A stretch of 40,859 nucleotides of DNA from Pirellulales bacterium (lineage in GTDB: Bacteria; Planctomycetota; Planctomycetia; Pirellulales; JADZDJ01), in the NCBI GenBank assembly GCA_035499655.1, contig DATJYL010000213.1:1-40859 (forward strand), given 5' to 3'. The notes beneath the pieces are model-generated. The model saw only the letters and a program-made list of their open reading frames with translations. It did not search any database and was not told the DNA's origin. The translations under genes and the position numbers were made by a program. Below are positions 15,561 to 23,607 of this stretch, one piece after another. How positions within the stretch are numbered: the stretch's first letter is position 1; each line of letters opens with the position of its first letter.

Positions 15561-16877
15561 TCACGGCGCGGCGGTTAATGCCCGGGCCACGTCAGTTCGG
15601 TAGGCCGACAGCGCCGGCAAGTAACCCACGAGCGAAGCCAGCACAATCAATCCCGGTATTAAAATTAACTCCGATGTCGGCACAAATTGCAAGAAGTTAA
15701 CCGCCACTCCAGTGTACTCCGTAATGGTGGGGGCCGCCGCGCCCACCAGCAGATGGCCCACCAGCCAGCCAGCCAATCCGCCTCCCAAGGCGAGCATAAT
15801 GGACTCGGTTAATACAATCATCATAATTTTGCCCCGGTGGGCGCCCAACGCCCGCATCACGGCAATTTCGTGCCGCCGTTCCGACATGGAATTATAGATG
15901 CTCACCAAGATTCCAATGCCAGCCACAATGACAATTAATACCGTGAGCACCAGCAAAATCCATTGTAACGGCTGGACAAAGGTATTCGTCAGCACCGTTA
16001 TTTCTTTAATCGGCTCAATGGCTTGCGCCACAAATTCTTTATTGACGTGCTTGACCAAATCGGGCGCAACCAATTCGGGCGGCGCGCCGCCAATGCTGGC
16101 CGTGCGGATCAAAACGGCGGTCGTTTCCCGTTGATCTTCCGGGAGCGGCGTTTTGAGAATTTCATCCGGCTCCTCTTTTTCGCCCGGTTTGTGAACCTCT
16201 TCCACATGCCCCTTGGCATGATCGGGAATCAGGAAAAAACCTTCGATGTTCACAAAGGCAGCCCGATCGACCGGCGTGCTCATGCGGTCGAGAATGCCCA
16301 CAATTTTGAAGGGCATGTGCTTTTCGCCGCCGACACCGTGTGCGGGCGAAAAACTGTCGCCCACTTTGAAGCCCATGTGCTTGGCAACTTCGGCCCCGAC
16401 CACGGCGGTAGTGAAATCGGGCGTCTTGAAATTCTCGCCAGATGAAAAAGTAGCGTGCAGCAATTTGCTGAATAATTCCGGCGTGGTGCCGACCACTCGA
16501 TATTGTCCGTTTTCACCAACGACGTCGCCCAGACATACTGGAATGGCCAAGTCGACATCGTCGGCATATTTGCCGTCTTTATGATCGCTGCGCTCGTTGG
16601 CGTGCAAAAACTGCTGATAATAATCCCAGGGAATGTTTTCGATAGGGCGGTTCAGATAATAAACCGTGTTCAGCAGCAGATCTAAGCGACCTCCCTTAGC
16701 CCCGATGATGACGTTGTAACCCAGCGAATTGCCCGACGCGAACGACTTCTGCACAATTTGCCCAATCACCAACACGGCCACCACCAGCGATACCCCCAGC
16801 GCCATCGACAGGCCCGTTAGAAACGAAGCCAGCGACCGTTGCTGAATGCTGCGCCAAGCGATTTTCGGAAGAGTCAT
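15561..16877 (-). CDS. ABC transporter permease, MacB/FtsX type
   Basis: A 438-residue inner-membrane permease of the MacB/LolCE/FtsX class. One N-terminal helix (SLASFLTGLSMALGVSLVVAVLVIG) is followed by a large periplasmic domain (about residues 45-300). A C-terminal FtsX domain with three helices has the characteristic GILVSIYNSMSERRHEIAVM and RALGAHRGKIMMIVLTES. Such permeases do not move small solutes across the membrane; they extract lipoproteins or transmit force to periplasmic partners. It pairs with the ATPase encoded 111 bases upstream. The following exported proteins are candidate cargo or partners. Confidence 0.88.
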   Translation of the reverse strand: MTLPKIAWRSIQQRSLASFLTGLSMALGVSLVVAVLVIGQIVQKSFASGNSLGYNVIIGAKGGRLDLLLNTVYYLNRPIENIPWDYYQQFLHANERSDHKDGKYADDVDLAIPVCLGDVVGENGQYRVVGTTPELFSKLLHATFSSGENFKTPDFTTAVVGAEVAKHMGFKVGDSFSPAHGVGGEKHMPFKIVGILDRMSTPVDRAAFVNIEGFFLIPDHAKGHVEEVHKPGEKEEPDEILKTPLPEDQRETTAVLIRTASIGGAPPELVAPDLVKHVNKEFVAQAIEPIKEITVLTNTFVQPLQWILLVLTVLIVIVAGIGILVSIYNSMSERRHEIAVMRALGAHRGKIMMIVLTESIMLALGGGLAGWLVGHLLVGAAAPTITEYTGVAVNFLQFVPTSELILIPGLIVLASLVGYLPALSAYRTDVARALTAAP

Positions 16878-16988
16878 ACGTGAGTTTTAGAATTCAATGG
16901 TAGAAAAATGATGTTTGTTCGCTGAGTTAATTCTCCGCTTGCGGTTTAGCCGCGACCCAACAGGGAAGCGCGCGAACCAACAAACGCT

Positions 16989-17666
16989 TCACGATGCCCC
17001 CATCGGCGTCAGCCGATTAATTTCCTCCAAATTTTCCACGCGCTGAAACTGTTCCGCCACTTGCGGCGTGTGAGTCACCAATACCAAGGTCACGTTTTCT
17101 TCGCGGCACGTATCGCGGATTAAATCGACTACTTGCTGTTGATGCCGCGTGTCGATGTTCGCCGTAGGCTCATCGGCCAATAGCAGTTTCGGCTTATTCG
17201 CCAAGGCCCGGGCCACCGCCACGCGCTGCTGTTCGCCGACGGAAAGCTGTGCCGGCTTATGGTGGAGCCGTTTCGATAATCCCACGCGGTCCAATAAATG
17301 CCGTGCCCGTTCCGGCTTCGCTCGACCCGTGGCGAACGACATGCCCAAGAGCACGTTTTCTAGCGCGGTAAAGCCGGGCAGCAAATTGAATGTTTGAAAC
17401 ACGTAACCGATTTTATCAGCGCGGAAGCGGTCGCGCCCCGCCTCAGGCAATCGTGCAATGTCGACGCCGTCGATCCGAATCTTCCCTTCGTCCGGCCGGC
17501 TGATCCCGGCAATCATGTGCAGCAACGTGGTTTTGCCCGATCCGCTGCGGCCGACCAGCACAATTTGTTCGCCCGCTGCGACGTGAAATTGCTGCACATT
17601 CAAAATCGGCAGCCGCCCGCCACCCGGCTCCATAAACGATTTTTTCACGTTTTCCAGGGTGAGCAT
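16989..17666 (-). CDS. ABC transporter ATP-binding protein, LolD/MacB type
   Basis: A 225-residue ABC ATPase with all expected motifs: Walker A GRSGSGKTTLLHMI, Q-loop in YVFQTFNLLPGFTALENVLL, signature LSVGEQQRVAVARAL, Walker B LLLADEPTANID, and switch His in VLVTHTPQVAEQF. The sequence class (LPGFTALENV) is that of LolD/MacB/FtsE-type ATPases that energise FtsX-like permeases. I start at the ATG at 17666 (MLTLENVKKSF). An in-frame TTG at 17690 would add eight residues. It is the first gene of the leftward cluster. Confidence 0.9.
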   Translation of the reverse strand: MLTLENVKKSFMEPGGGRLPILNVQQFHVAAGEQIVLVGRSGSGKTTLLHMIAGISRPDEGKIRIDGVDIARLPEAGRDRFRADKIGYVFQTFNLLPGFTALENVLLGMSFATGRAKPERARHLLDRVGLSKRLHHKPAQLSVGEQQRVAVARALANKPKLLLADEPTANIDTRHQQQVVDLIRDTCREENVTLVLVTHTPQVAEQFQRVENLEEINRLTPMGAS

Positions 17667-18053
17667 GGGCGTGGGGCCTAAGATTTGCAAATGTTACTGC
17701 CTGGATAGCACTAGAATGACCCAAAACCGCATGATGATAATGGTTTACGCACACGGCACAAAGCCCAACCCGGTGCACTCGCGCGCTATTACCGCCCAAT
17801 AAATACGTGCGAAAACGCCCAAAGGTTCGGTAAGCTTATCCTCCACGAACTTGAAGAAGTTGTAAAAATGTTTCGCCGCCGGTGCTTACGGATTTGCCGG
17901 CGATGCTGTCGCTGTCAAACGACCACATCGAAATCCTAAAATCTGGCAACTCCGAATTTGCCCGCCGCGTTCGATTGCGATTGCCGCCGCCCAACACATA
18001 AACATAACTCCCCATTCTGTCCTCATCGAACCCTATTGACGAATAAACTTGCT
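17667..18053. other. Intergenic region between divergent ABC cluster and pckA
   Basis: About 390 bases with no supported gene. It must carry promoters for both directions, but I found no pair of hexamers good enough to call. No strong hairpin is seen. Confidence 0.4.
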
Positions 18054-19631
18054 ATGTCACAAACCCTTGATCTTTCGCGCCACGAAATCGACGCCGAATT
18101 CGCAGTTCGCAATGCCCCGCCGGCGGCGCTCTATGAAGATGCTATCTCCATCGAGCACGCGGCCATTGCCGACAGCGGGGCCCTCATTATTCGCTCCGGA
18201 AAAAAGACCGGCCGCAGCCCCTTGGACAAACGCATCGTCGATCACCCGGATAGCTCCGGCAACATTTGGTGGGGGCCCGTAAACATCAAACTGAACGAGC
18301 AAGTGTTCATCATCAATCGACAACGGGCAATCGATTATCTCAATACCCGCGAGCAACTCTACGTGTTCGATGGCTTTGCCGGCTGGGATCCGCGCTATCG
18401 AGTGAAAGTGCGCGTAATTTGTGCCCGCGCTTACCACGCCCTGTTCATGCGCAACATGCTCATCCGCCCCACCCAGGAAGAACTGGAGAACTTCGGCGAG
18501 CCCGATTACGTGATTTACAACGCCGGCCAATTTCCTGCCAATCCGCATACGCACCAAATGACTTCGCGCACCAGCATCGACATCAGTTTAGAACGGCGCG
18601 AAATGGTGATCTTGGGCACCGAGTACGCCGGCGAAATGAAAAAAGGTGTCTTCACGCTCATGCACTATGTGATGCCGGCGCGGGGCGTCCTCTCGATGCA
18701 CTGTTCGGCGAACGAAGGAGAGCAAGGCGATTTATCACTCTTCTTCGGCCTCTCCGGTACCGGCAAAACCACGCTGTCCGCCGATCCCCGCCGCCGGTTA
18801 ATCGGCGACGACGAACACTGCTGGAGCGATGACGGCATTTTCAACATCGAAGGAGGCTGCTACGCCAAGTGCATTGGCCTTACCCGCGAAAAGGAGCCGG
18901 AAATCTACGACGCCATTCGCTTCGGCGCCGTGTTGGAAAACGTGGTCTACAACGAAGAAACACGGGCGGTCGATTTCGACAGCGCAGCCCTCACCGAAAA
19001 CACGCGCGCCGCTTACCCCATCGAGTACATTGCCAACGCCAAGGTGCCGTGCGTGGGCAGTCATCCGCGGAATATCATTTTCCTCACGTGCGACGCATTC
19101 GGCGCGATTCCCCCGGTCAGCCGGCTCTCGCCGGAACAAGCAATGTATCACTTCATTAGCGGCTACACAGCGCGGGTGGCTGGCACGGAAATGGGAGTGA
19201 AAGAACCACAAGTCGCGTTCTCCGCCTGTTATAGCGCCGCGTTTTTGGTGCGGCACCCCACGGTGTACGCCACCATGCTGGCCGAACGGCTCCGACGCCA
19301 CCGCGCCCAAGCCTGGTTGGTGAATACCGGCTGGTCGGGGGGCGCTTACGGCGTGGGCTCGCGCATTCCGTTGAGGCACACCCGGGCCATCATTGACACC
19401 ATCCATTCCGGCATCTTAAATGATGTGCCGCTCCAGCGCGATCCGTACTTCAAACTCGATTACTGCACGCATTGCCCCGGCGTGCCCGATTCTCTGTTGC
19501 AACCGGCGGCCGCCTGGAAAGACCGCGCCGCCTACGAAGCCACGGCCCAAAAACTGGCCACGCTCTTCCACGAAAACTTCACCAAATACGCTGGCCCCGA
19601 TTTACCAGCCATGGCGTCCGCCGGGCCGTAG
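18054..19631 (+). CDS. pckA: Phosphoenolpyruvate carboxykinase (ATP)
   Basis: A 525-residue cytoplasmic enzyme converting oxaloacetate and ATP to phosphoenolpyruvate, CO2 and ADP, the entry step of gluconeogenesis. Length matches the ATP-dependent family. Visible motifs are the conserved YVFDGFAGWDPRYRVKVRVI region, the substrate-site SANEGEQGDLSLFFGLSGTG and kinase P-loop GLSGTGKTTLS, then DDEHCWSDDGIFNIEGGCYAK containing the metal-binding DD and the following acidic residues. GGAYGVGSRIPLRHTRAII near the C-terminus is also typical. The ATG at 18054 was chosen because an upstream extension to 17958 shows no family similarity. Its stop lies seven bases from the end of the convergent broken gene. 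Confidence 0.95.
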   Translation: MSQTLDLSRHEIDAEFAVRNAPPAALYEDAISIEHAAIADSGALIIRSGKKTGRSPLDKRIVDHPDSSGNIWWGPVNIKLNEQVFIINRQRAIDYLNTREQLYVFDGFAGWDPRYRVKVRVICARAYHALFMRNMLIRPTQEELENFGEPDYVIYNAGQFPANPHTHQMTSRTSIDISLERREMVILGTEYAGEMKKGVFTLMHYVMPARGVLSMHCSANEGEQGDLSLFFGLSGTGKTTLSADPRRRLIGDDEHCWSDDGIFNIEGGCYAKCIGLTREKEPEIYDAIRFGAVLENVVYNEETRAVDFDSAALTENTRAAYPIEYIANAKVPCVGSHPRNIIFLTCDAFGAIPPVSRLSPEQAMYHFISGYTARVAGTEMGVKEPQVAFSACYSAAFLVRHPTVYATMLAERLRRHRAQAWLVNTGWSGGAYGVGSRIPLRHTRAIIDTIHSGILNDVPLQRDPYFKLDYCTHCPGVPDSLLQPAAAWKDRAAYEATAQKLATLFHENFTKYAGPDLPAMASAGP

Positions 19632-19638
19632 TGTTTGG

Positions 19639-20508
19639 TTACGGTGCTAATGTGTGTTTGGCGGTTTTTGGTTCTGATGGGGCGGGCTGGGTCAGGCGGA
19701 GTTCATGTACTCTCGCAAAGAGTTCCGCATTTGTGAAATCGCGGGGTGCGTTTGAAAATATCTGTCGTCGGATCGCAACGACTTCTGTGCCTGACGGTAG
19801 CTTCGTATACGATACGTTACACGGCAACTTTGAACCAAGCGGGACGTCAGCCCACGGTACGCTCTTGAGAATATTGTGCCGAACCAATTCCCAGCCTATT
19901 GGCGAAGCAACTAATAACAATCGCGGAGATAGGCGTAACACTGCTGATATCGACTCGTAAAAGAATTCATGAAGCCAAGTTGGCTTATTGCGGATGCCTG
20001 TTATGCCATCTTTGCACGAATGCCATGGAAAAAGCTCCCAACCTCCTAGAAGTCTACTTTCATGGATTCATTGCCAACGAATAGCTTGTTTTCCAAGCGT
20101 GTTAATATCATAGCCGTCTGGCAGCATCTGCAGAAACGTCATCGCACGTGGCCACCAGCGCCCACGTGCTCCAACCACACGTGGATAGCACTCGAAATAG
20201 TTGAACATCATATCTGCATATGCACCTGGCGACTCTCTACAATATGCATTTTCCCGAGGATTTCTGTCTCGTTTCCAGCCCGGATTTGCGCCAAGCACAA
20301 CAAGGCCCTTGTGAGAACCTACCGAAAGACATGGTAAGTCCTCTTTAAGCTCGTAAGGACCGCTCAATCGGAGTTCACGGTTTATTTCCTGTGCCGTTGA
20401 CCTTACGCTCAGCTGATTACGCCACAGCCAATCGTAGACTAAAAGGAGTTCTTCCTTAGTTTTAATTTGTTTCAATTTGCTTACAAACGCACTGATGAAC
20501 TCATTCAT
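19639..20508 (-). pseudogene. Gene of unknown function interrupted by a single in-frame TGA (UDG-like motif)
   Basis: Two leftward reading frames, 20508-20071 (146 residues) and 20067-19639 (142 residues), lie in the same frame and are separated only by TGA at 20070-20068. Read through, they form one 290-codon gene. The joint continues smoothly into LLGGWELFPWHSCKDG, a sequence that looks conserved, so the second half is real and not a shadow. The first half contains KGLVVLGANPGWKRDRNPRE, whose GANPG resembles motif A (GxNPG) of some uracil-DNA-glycosylase superfamily members. The expected C-terminal H-P-S motif is not evident, so the assignment is weak. The gene starts nine bases after the antitoxin-like gene. 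A nonsense mutation, a sequencing error or recoding could each explain the TGA. Confidence 0.65.
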
Positions 20509-20517
20509 CGTTGGTTC

Positions 20518-20706
20518 TCATGTGCATTGTGAAGAACCAGCAATAGTTCGCACCGATTTTTTAGGTAGCGTCACGGTTTTGGCATGACCCTCGCGCTCCT
20601 TCTTCTGCAAATCGGCGCAGATGGCATCGATGTCAAATTCAAACTTCCGCGCGTAATCCTCTCGCACCTTTCGAACTTCGTCAACTACCGTGTCATGAAA
20701 TGCCAT
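20518..20706 (-). CDS. Small antitoxin-like protein paired with PIN toxin, 62 aa
   Basis: A 62-residue protein with an N-terminal HDTVVDEVRKVREDYARKFE helix and DIDAICADLQKKEREG. This is the pattern of small proteins found next to PIN-domain genes in planctomycetes and cyanobacteria and annotated as probable antitoxins. It overlaps the 3' end of the PIN gene by 14 bases, so it is toxin-first in order. It has no obvious DNA-binding fold, and neutralising the PIN partner is inference from position. Confidence 0.65.
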   Translation of the reverse strand: MAFHDTVVDEVRKVREDYARKFEFDIDAICADLQKKEREGHAKTVTLPKKSVRTIAGSSQCT

Positions 20707-21190
20707 GGTCGGTCTCCATTAACTCTTGTGGCGTGCAAATGACCGGAGGTTCGTAACCATTTGCGCGGCAAATTGATTCAATCTTGGGACGCAAAGTCGC
20801 ATTGGCAATATGGGAACAGTTCCAGGTCAACAAGTAATCCATGCCATGTACTGCCGATGCGGCGATATGCAAGGCATCGACTTGGGCCCGCTGCGCTAAT
20901 GGCACCTGCGCGACCAGCAGTTTTGCTAACGCCTTTACCTCGTCGGTTATCGATAGTATCGAAATTTCTTCGATGATTTCCAGCCGGCGTTGAGCAGCTT
21001 CTTTGTCGCCGCCGGTGGCCTCTTCAATCACTGCTTGCGACACGTACAACTCGAAATGTTCCTTCCGCTCGGTCCACCACTGGCGTGTGGTTTCCTGGTT
21101 CGCGGCCATCACCAAGTCACGGCTTACCCAGGCAGTTAAGTAACTTACAATGGTTGTCTCGACGTAAACTCTTGGCTTCATGCCGATCAA
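20693..21190 (-). CDS. PIN-domain ribonuclease, VapC-type toxin
   Basis: A 165-residue PIN-domain protein. The N-terminal strand RVYVETTIVSYLTA holds the first acidic residue (E-T-T replaces the common D-T/S), an acidic E-E follows in QAVIEEATGGDKEAAQRR, and DALHIAASAVHGMDYLLTWN carries the usual D...D-x-L-x-T-W-N pattern of the C-terminal catalytic site. PIN toxins cleave RNA, often tRNA or rRNA. The start may be this ATG or the next in frame at 21181 (MKPRVYVET), which has a more typical beginning. It forms an overlapping pair with the small gene downstream. Confidence 0.8.
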   Translation of the reverse strand: MIGMKPRVYVETTIVSYLTAWVSRDLVMAANQETTRQWWTERKEHFELYVSQAVIEEATGGDKEAAQRRLEIIEEISILSITDEVKALAKLLVAQVPLAQRAQVDALHIAASAVHGMDYLLTWNCSHIANATLRPKIESICRANGYEPPVICTPQELMETDHGIS

Positions 21191-21248
21191 TTATAACCCA
21201 ATCGACTGAAAGAAAAACATTTTTTTGCGTTTGTTGATCCCAGCTGGC

Positions 21249-21270
21249 TATAATCCGGGACTTGGGAGGA
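21249..21270 (+). promoter_or_regulatory. -10 box and ribosome binding site of the SGNH esterase pair
   Basis: TATAAT at 21249-21254 is a perfect -10 hexamer. The best -35 is TTGCGT, 18 bases upstream at 21225. GGGAGGA at 21264-21270 is a strong ribosome binding site eight bases before the ATG at 21279, which settles that start. The -10 lies so close that the leader would be only about 20 bases. Confidence 0.45.
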
Positions 21271-21278
21271 ATTGCCGT

Positions 21279-22562
21279 ATGTGGACGACTTGCCGATTCG
21301 GTATTGTGATCGCTTTGGTATTTTTTCAGGGTGCAATTGGCGAATCGCAAGTTGAAATTCACTCGCCTATCTACAAATTTTCTTTCGCGCCGGGAAAAAC
21401 AAAAGAAGGCTATCAGCAAGTTCCGCCCGACACTCTGTACTCCAAGGAACTTGGCTACGGCTTTGAGCCTGGAGCGGAAGTGAAAGCGGTAAATGGCGGC
21501 TGCATCACCAGCGACAAGCCCTTTTATTTCTCGGTGGCGCTGCCGGAAGGAAATTACAAAGTCACGGTCACGCTAGGCGATCCGGCGGGCGAATCCACAA
21601 CCACCGTCAAAGCCGAGCTGCGCCGGCTGATGCTGCAGCACATCCACACTTCGCCCGGTCAATTCGAAACGCGCACATTCGACGTGAATGTGCGCACTCC
21701 GCAAATCGCCGGCGGCGGAAACGTAAAACTTAAGCCCCGCGAAAAAACCGATGAAACCTGGGCCTGGGACGACAAGCTGACGCTGGAATTCAACGACGCC
21801 AGGCCCTGCCTGTGCGCGCTGGAAATCGAGCCGGCCCCCGACATCCCCACCGTGTATTTATTGGGCGATTCCACCGTCTGCGATCAACCGCTGGAGCCGT
21901 GGAATAGTTGGGGCCAAATGCTGCCCCGGTTTTTCCAGCCAGGCGTCGTGGTGGCAAATCATGCAGAATCGGGCGAAACCCTGCGCAGTTCCCTCGGCGC
22001 CAAGCGGCTCGATAAAGTGCTCAGCACGATGAAGCCCGGCGATTATCTGTTCATCCAGTACGGCCACAACGACATGAAGGAAAAAGGTGACGGCGTGGGC
22101 GCGTTCACCACCTACAAAGCCGATTTGAAAAAATTCATCGACGGCGCCCGGCAACACGGCGGCATTCCGGTGCTGGTAACCTCGATGGATCGCAAAAAAA
22201 GTTTGGAAGCCGATGGGAAAATGACCAACACGCTGGGCGATTATCCGGAAGCCGTGCGCCAAACGGCGAAAGAAGAAAATGTGCCGCTCATCGATTTGCA
22301 CGACATGAGTTGGCAGTTTTACCAGGCGCTGGGTTCGGAAAACATCGGTAAAGCCTTTCAAGACGGAACCCACCACAATAATTACGGCAGTTACGAGCTG
22401 GCCAAATGTGTGGTGGAAGGCATCCGTCAAAACAAGCTCGACCTGGCAAAATTCATCGTCGCCGATTTCCAAGATTTCGACCCGAGTCATCCTGATCCCG
22501 TCGATAGCTTCCACATGCCCGCCAGCCCGAAAACATCGATTGTCAAACCGGAGGGAAATTGA
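21279..22562 (+). CDS. Secreted SGNH/GDSL esterase, rhamnogalacturonan acetylesterase-like (CE12)
   Basis: A 427-residue exported hydrolase. The N-terminal signal is FGIVIALVFFQGAIGES. A beta-sandwich-like domain follows (about residues 25-190, FAPGKTKEGYQQVPPDTLY then GNYKVTVTLGDPAGES), typical of the carbohydrate-binding module fused to some CE12 enzymes. The SGNH domain then shows block I YLLGDSTVCD, block III YGHNDMKEK and block V QDGTHHNNYGS, supplying Ser, Asn and Asp/His. It would remove acetyl groups from rhamnogalacturonan or another plant or algal polysaccharide outside the cell. Substrate is inference. The second esterase gene starts one base after this stop. Confidence 0.85.
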   Translation: MWTTCRFGIVIALVFFQGAIGESQVEIHSPIYKFSFAPGKTKEGYQQVPPDTLYSKELGYGFEPGAEVKAVNGGCITSDKPFYFSVALPEGNYKVTVTLGDPAGESTTTVKAELRRLMLQHIHTSPGQFETRTFDVNVRTPQIAGGGNVKLKPREKTDETWAWDDKLTLEFNDARPCLCALEIEPAPDIPTVYLLGDSTVCDQPLEPWNSWGQMLPRFFQPGVVVANHAESGETLRSSLGAKRLDKVLSTMKPGDYLFIQYGHNDMKEKGDGVGAFTTYKADLKKFIDGARQHGGIPVLVTSMDRKKSLEADGKMTNTLGDYPEAVRQTAKEENVPLIDLHDMSWQFYQALGSENIGKAFQDGTHHNNYGSYELAKCVVEGIRQNKLDLAKFIVADFQDFDPSHPDPVDSFHMPASPKTSIVKPEGN

Positions 22563-22563
22563 C

Positions 22564-23448
22564 ATGCGAGCACGCAGATTGATTTTGATGGCGGGCAGCA
22601 TGTTTTGCTGGGCCGTATTGCCTTGTTTTGCGACTGACGATTCGATCCCAACGCCGCCAGCAGCGACAGAAAAAACTGCCGATTCCGCCAACAACCGGCC
22701 GACGCTGTTCATCGTGGGAGATTCGACGGTAAAAAACGGCGCGAACAACCAGCGCGGCTGGGGAGAGCGGATCGCTAAGTTCTTCGACACCAGCAACATC
22801 AACGTAGCGAACCGCGCCATTGCCGGACGCAGCAGCCGGACGTTTATCAACGAAGGACGCTGGGACAAAATTTTGGCAGACGCCAAGCCCGGCGATTTTG
22901 TCATCATTCAAATGGGGCACAATGACGGTGGACCGGTGGACGATGGACGCCGCGCCCGGGGATCGTTGCCGGGCATTGGGGAGGAGACACAAGAAATCGA
23001 CAATTCGCAAACCCACCAACACGAAGTGGTGCACACGTACGGTTGGTACTTGCGGAAATATATTGCCGATGCCAGGGCCAAGGGGATGACACCGATTTTG
23101 TGTTCGCAAATTCCGCATTGTCCGCAGAAGCCCGTGGAAACAGATGCGGTGGAAAACGTGAAAACCGTGGCTTGGGCCGAGCAAGTGGCGAAGAACGAAG
23201 ACGTGCTGTTTGCGGATTTGAATCGGACGATTTTGAAGCATTACGTGGGACTGGACCCGGCAGATATCAAATCAAAATTATTCACGCCATTGGATAACAC
23301 GCACACCAGCGCGGATGGGGCCGACCTGAATGCAGCCTGCGTGGTGGAGTGCTTGCGGGGATTGAAAGATGATCCGCTGGGGAAATATCTTGTGCAGCCG
23401 CCCCCGGCGGAAGCGCAGAAAGCAGCGCCGGAAGCTCGCAGCAACTAG
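22564..23448 (+). CDS. Second secreted SGNH/GDSL esterase, CE12-like
   Basis: A 294-residue exported SGNH hydrolase with signal peptide (LILMAGSMFCWAVLPCFA). Block I is LFIVGDSTVKNG, then ANRAIAGRSSRTF supplies the block II Gly, block III is QMGHNDGGPV, and block V is LDNTHTSADG with the catalytic Asp and His. There is no separate N-terminal binding domain, unlike its upstream neighbour. The two differ enough in sequence that they probably act on different acetylated positions. A one-base gap between stop and ATG implies translational coupling. The stop is followed by an inverted-repeat-rich spacer. Confidence 0.85.
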   Translation: MRARRLILMAGSMFCWAVLPCFATDDSIPTPPAATEKTADSANNRPTLFIVGDSTVKNGANNQRGWGERIAKFFDTSNINVANRAIAGRSSRTFINEGRWDKILADAKPGDFVIIQMGHNDGGPVDDGRRARGSLPGIGEETQEIDNSQTHQHEVVHTYGWYLRKYIADARAKGMTPILCSQIPHCPQKPVETDAVENVKTVAWAEQVAKNEDVLFADLNRTILKHYVGLDPADIKSKLFTPLDNTHTSADGADLNAACVVECLRGLKDDPLGKYLVQPPPAEAQKAAPEARSN

Positions 23449-23465
23449 AGATCGTCTCACGATCA

Positions 23466-23520
23466 TGTAGCGGCCCCGGCGCGCCGGGGTCTCCAGCCGC
23501 TGAGGACAGCGGCCACTACA
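23466..23520. repeat. Composite palindromic element
   Basis: TGTAG (23466-23470) and CTACA (23516-23520) bracket two hairpins: the perfect palindrome CCCCGGCGCGCCGGGG (23474-23489), and GCCGCTG (23496-23502) with CAGCGGC (23507-23513). The form resembles dispersed intergenic REP-type elements. Copy number outside the window cannot be seen. Confidence 0.55.
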
Positions 23521-23546
23521 TCCGCTACACGTTCGCGGGGTGCGCT

Positions 23547-23584
23547 CTAGCCGGATGTTTATGGCATCCGGTCCGTCCGGCTAG
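23547..23584. terminator. Hairpin between convergent esterase and P-type ATPase genes
   Basis: CTAGCCGGA (23547-23555) pairs with TCCGGCTAG (23576-23584), and an alternative inner pairing joins CCGGATG (23551-23557) with CATCCGG (23565-23571). Its place between convergent genes suits a bidirectional terminator. The T-run is short. Confidence 0.45.
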
Positions 23585-23607
23585 TTTGAACAACCGAATT
23601 GTGGGCA

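Noticed and set aside
20068-20070. Selenocysteine at the in-frame TGA
   Set aside because: No Cys-type active-site motif around it, and the downstream stem does not have a recognisable bacterial SECIS apical loop. A nonsense mutation is simpler.
21858-22907. 349-residue leftward frame opposite the esterases
   Set aside because: Antisense to both esterase genes that carry intact SGNH blocks.
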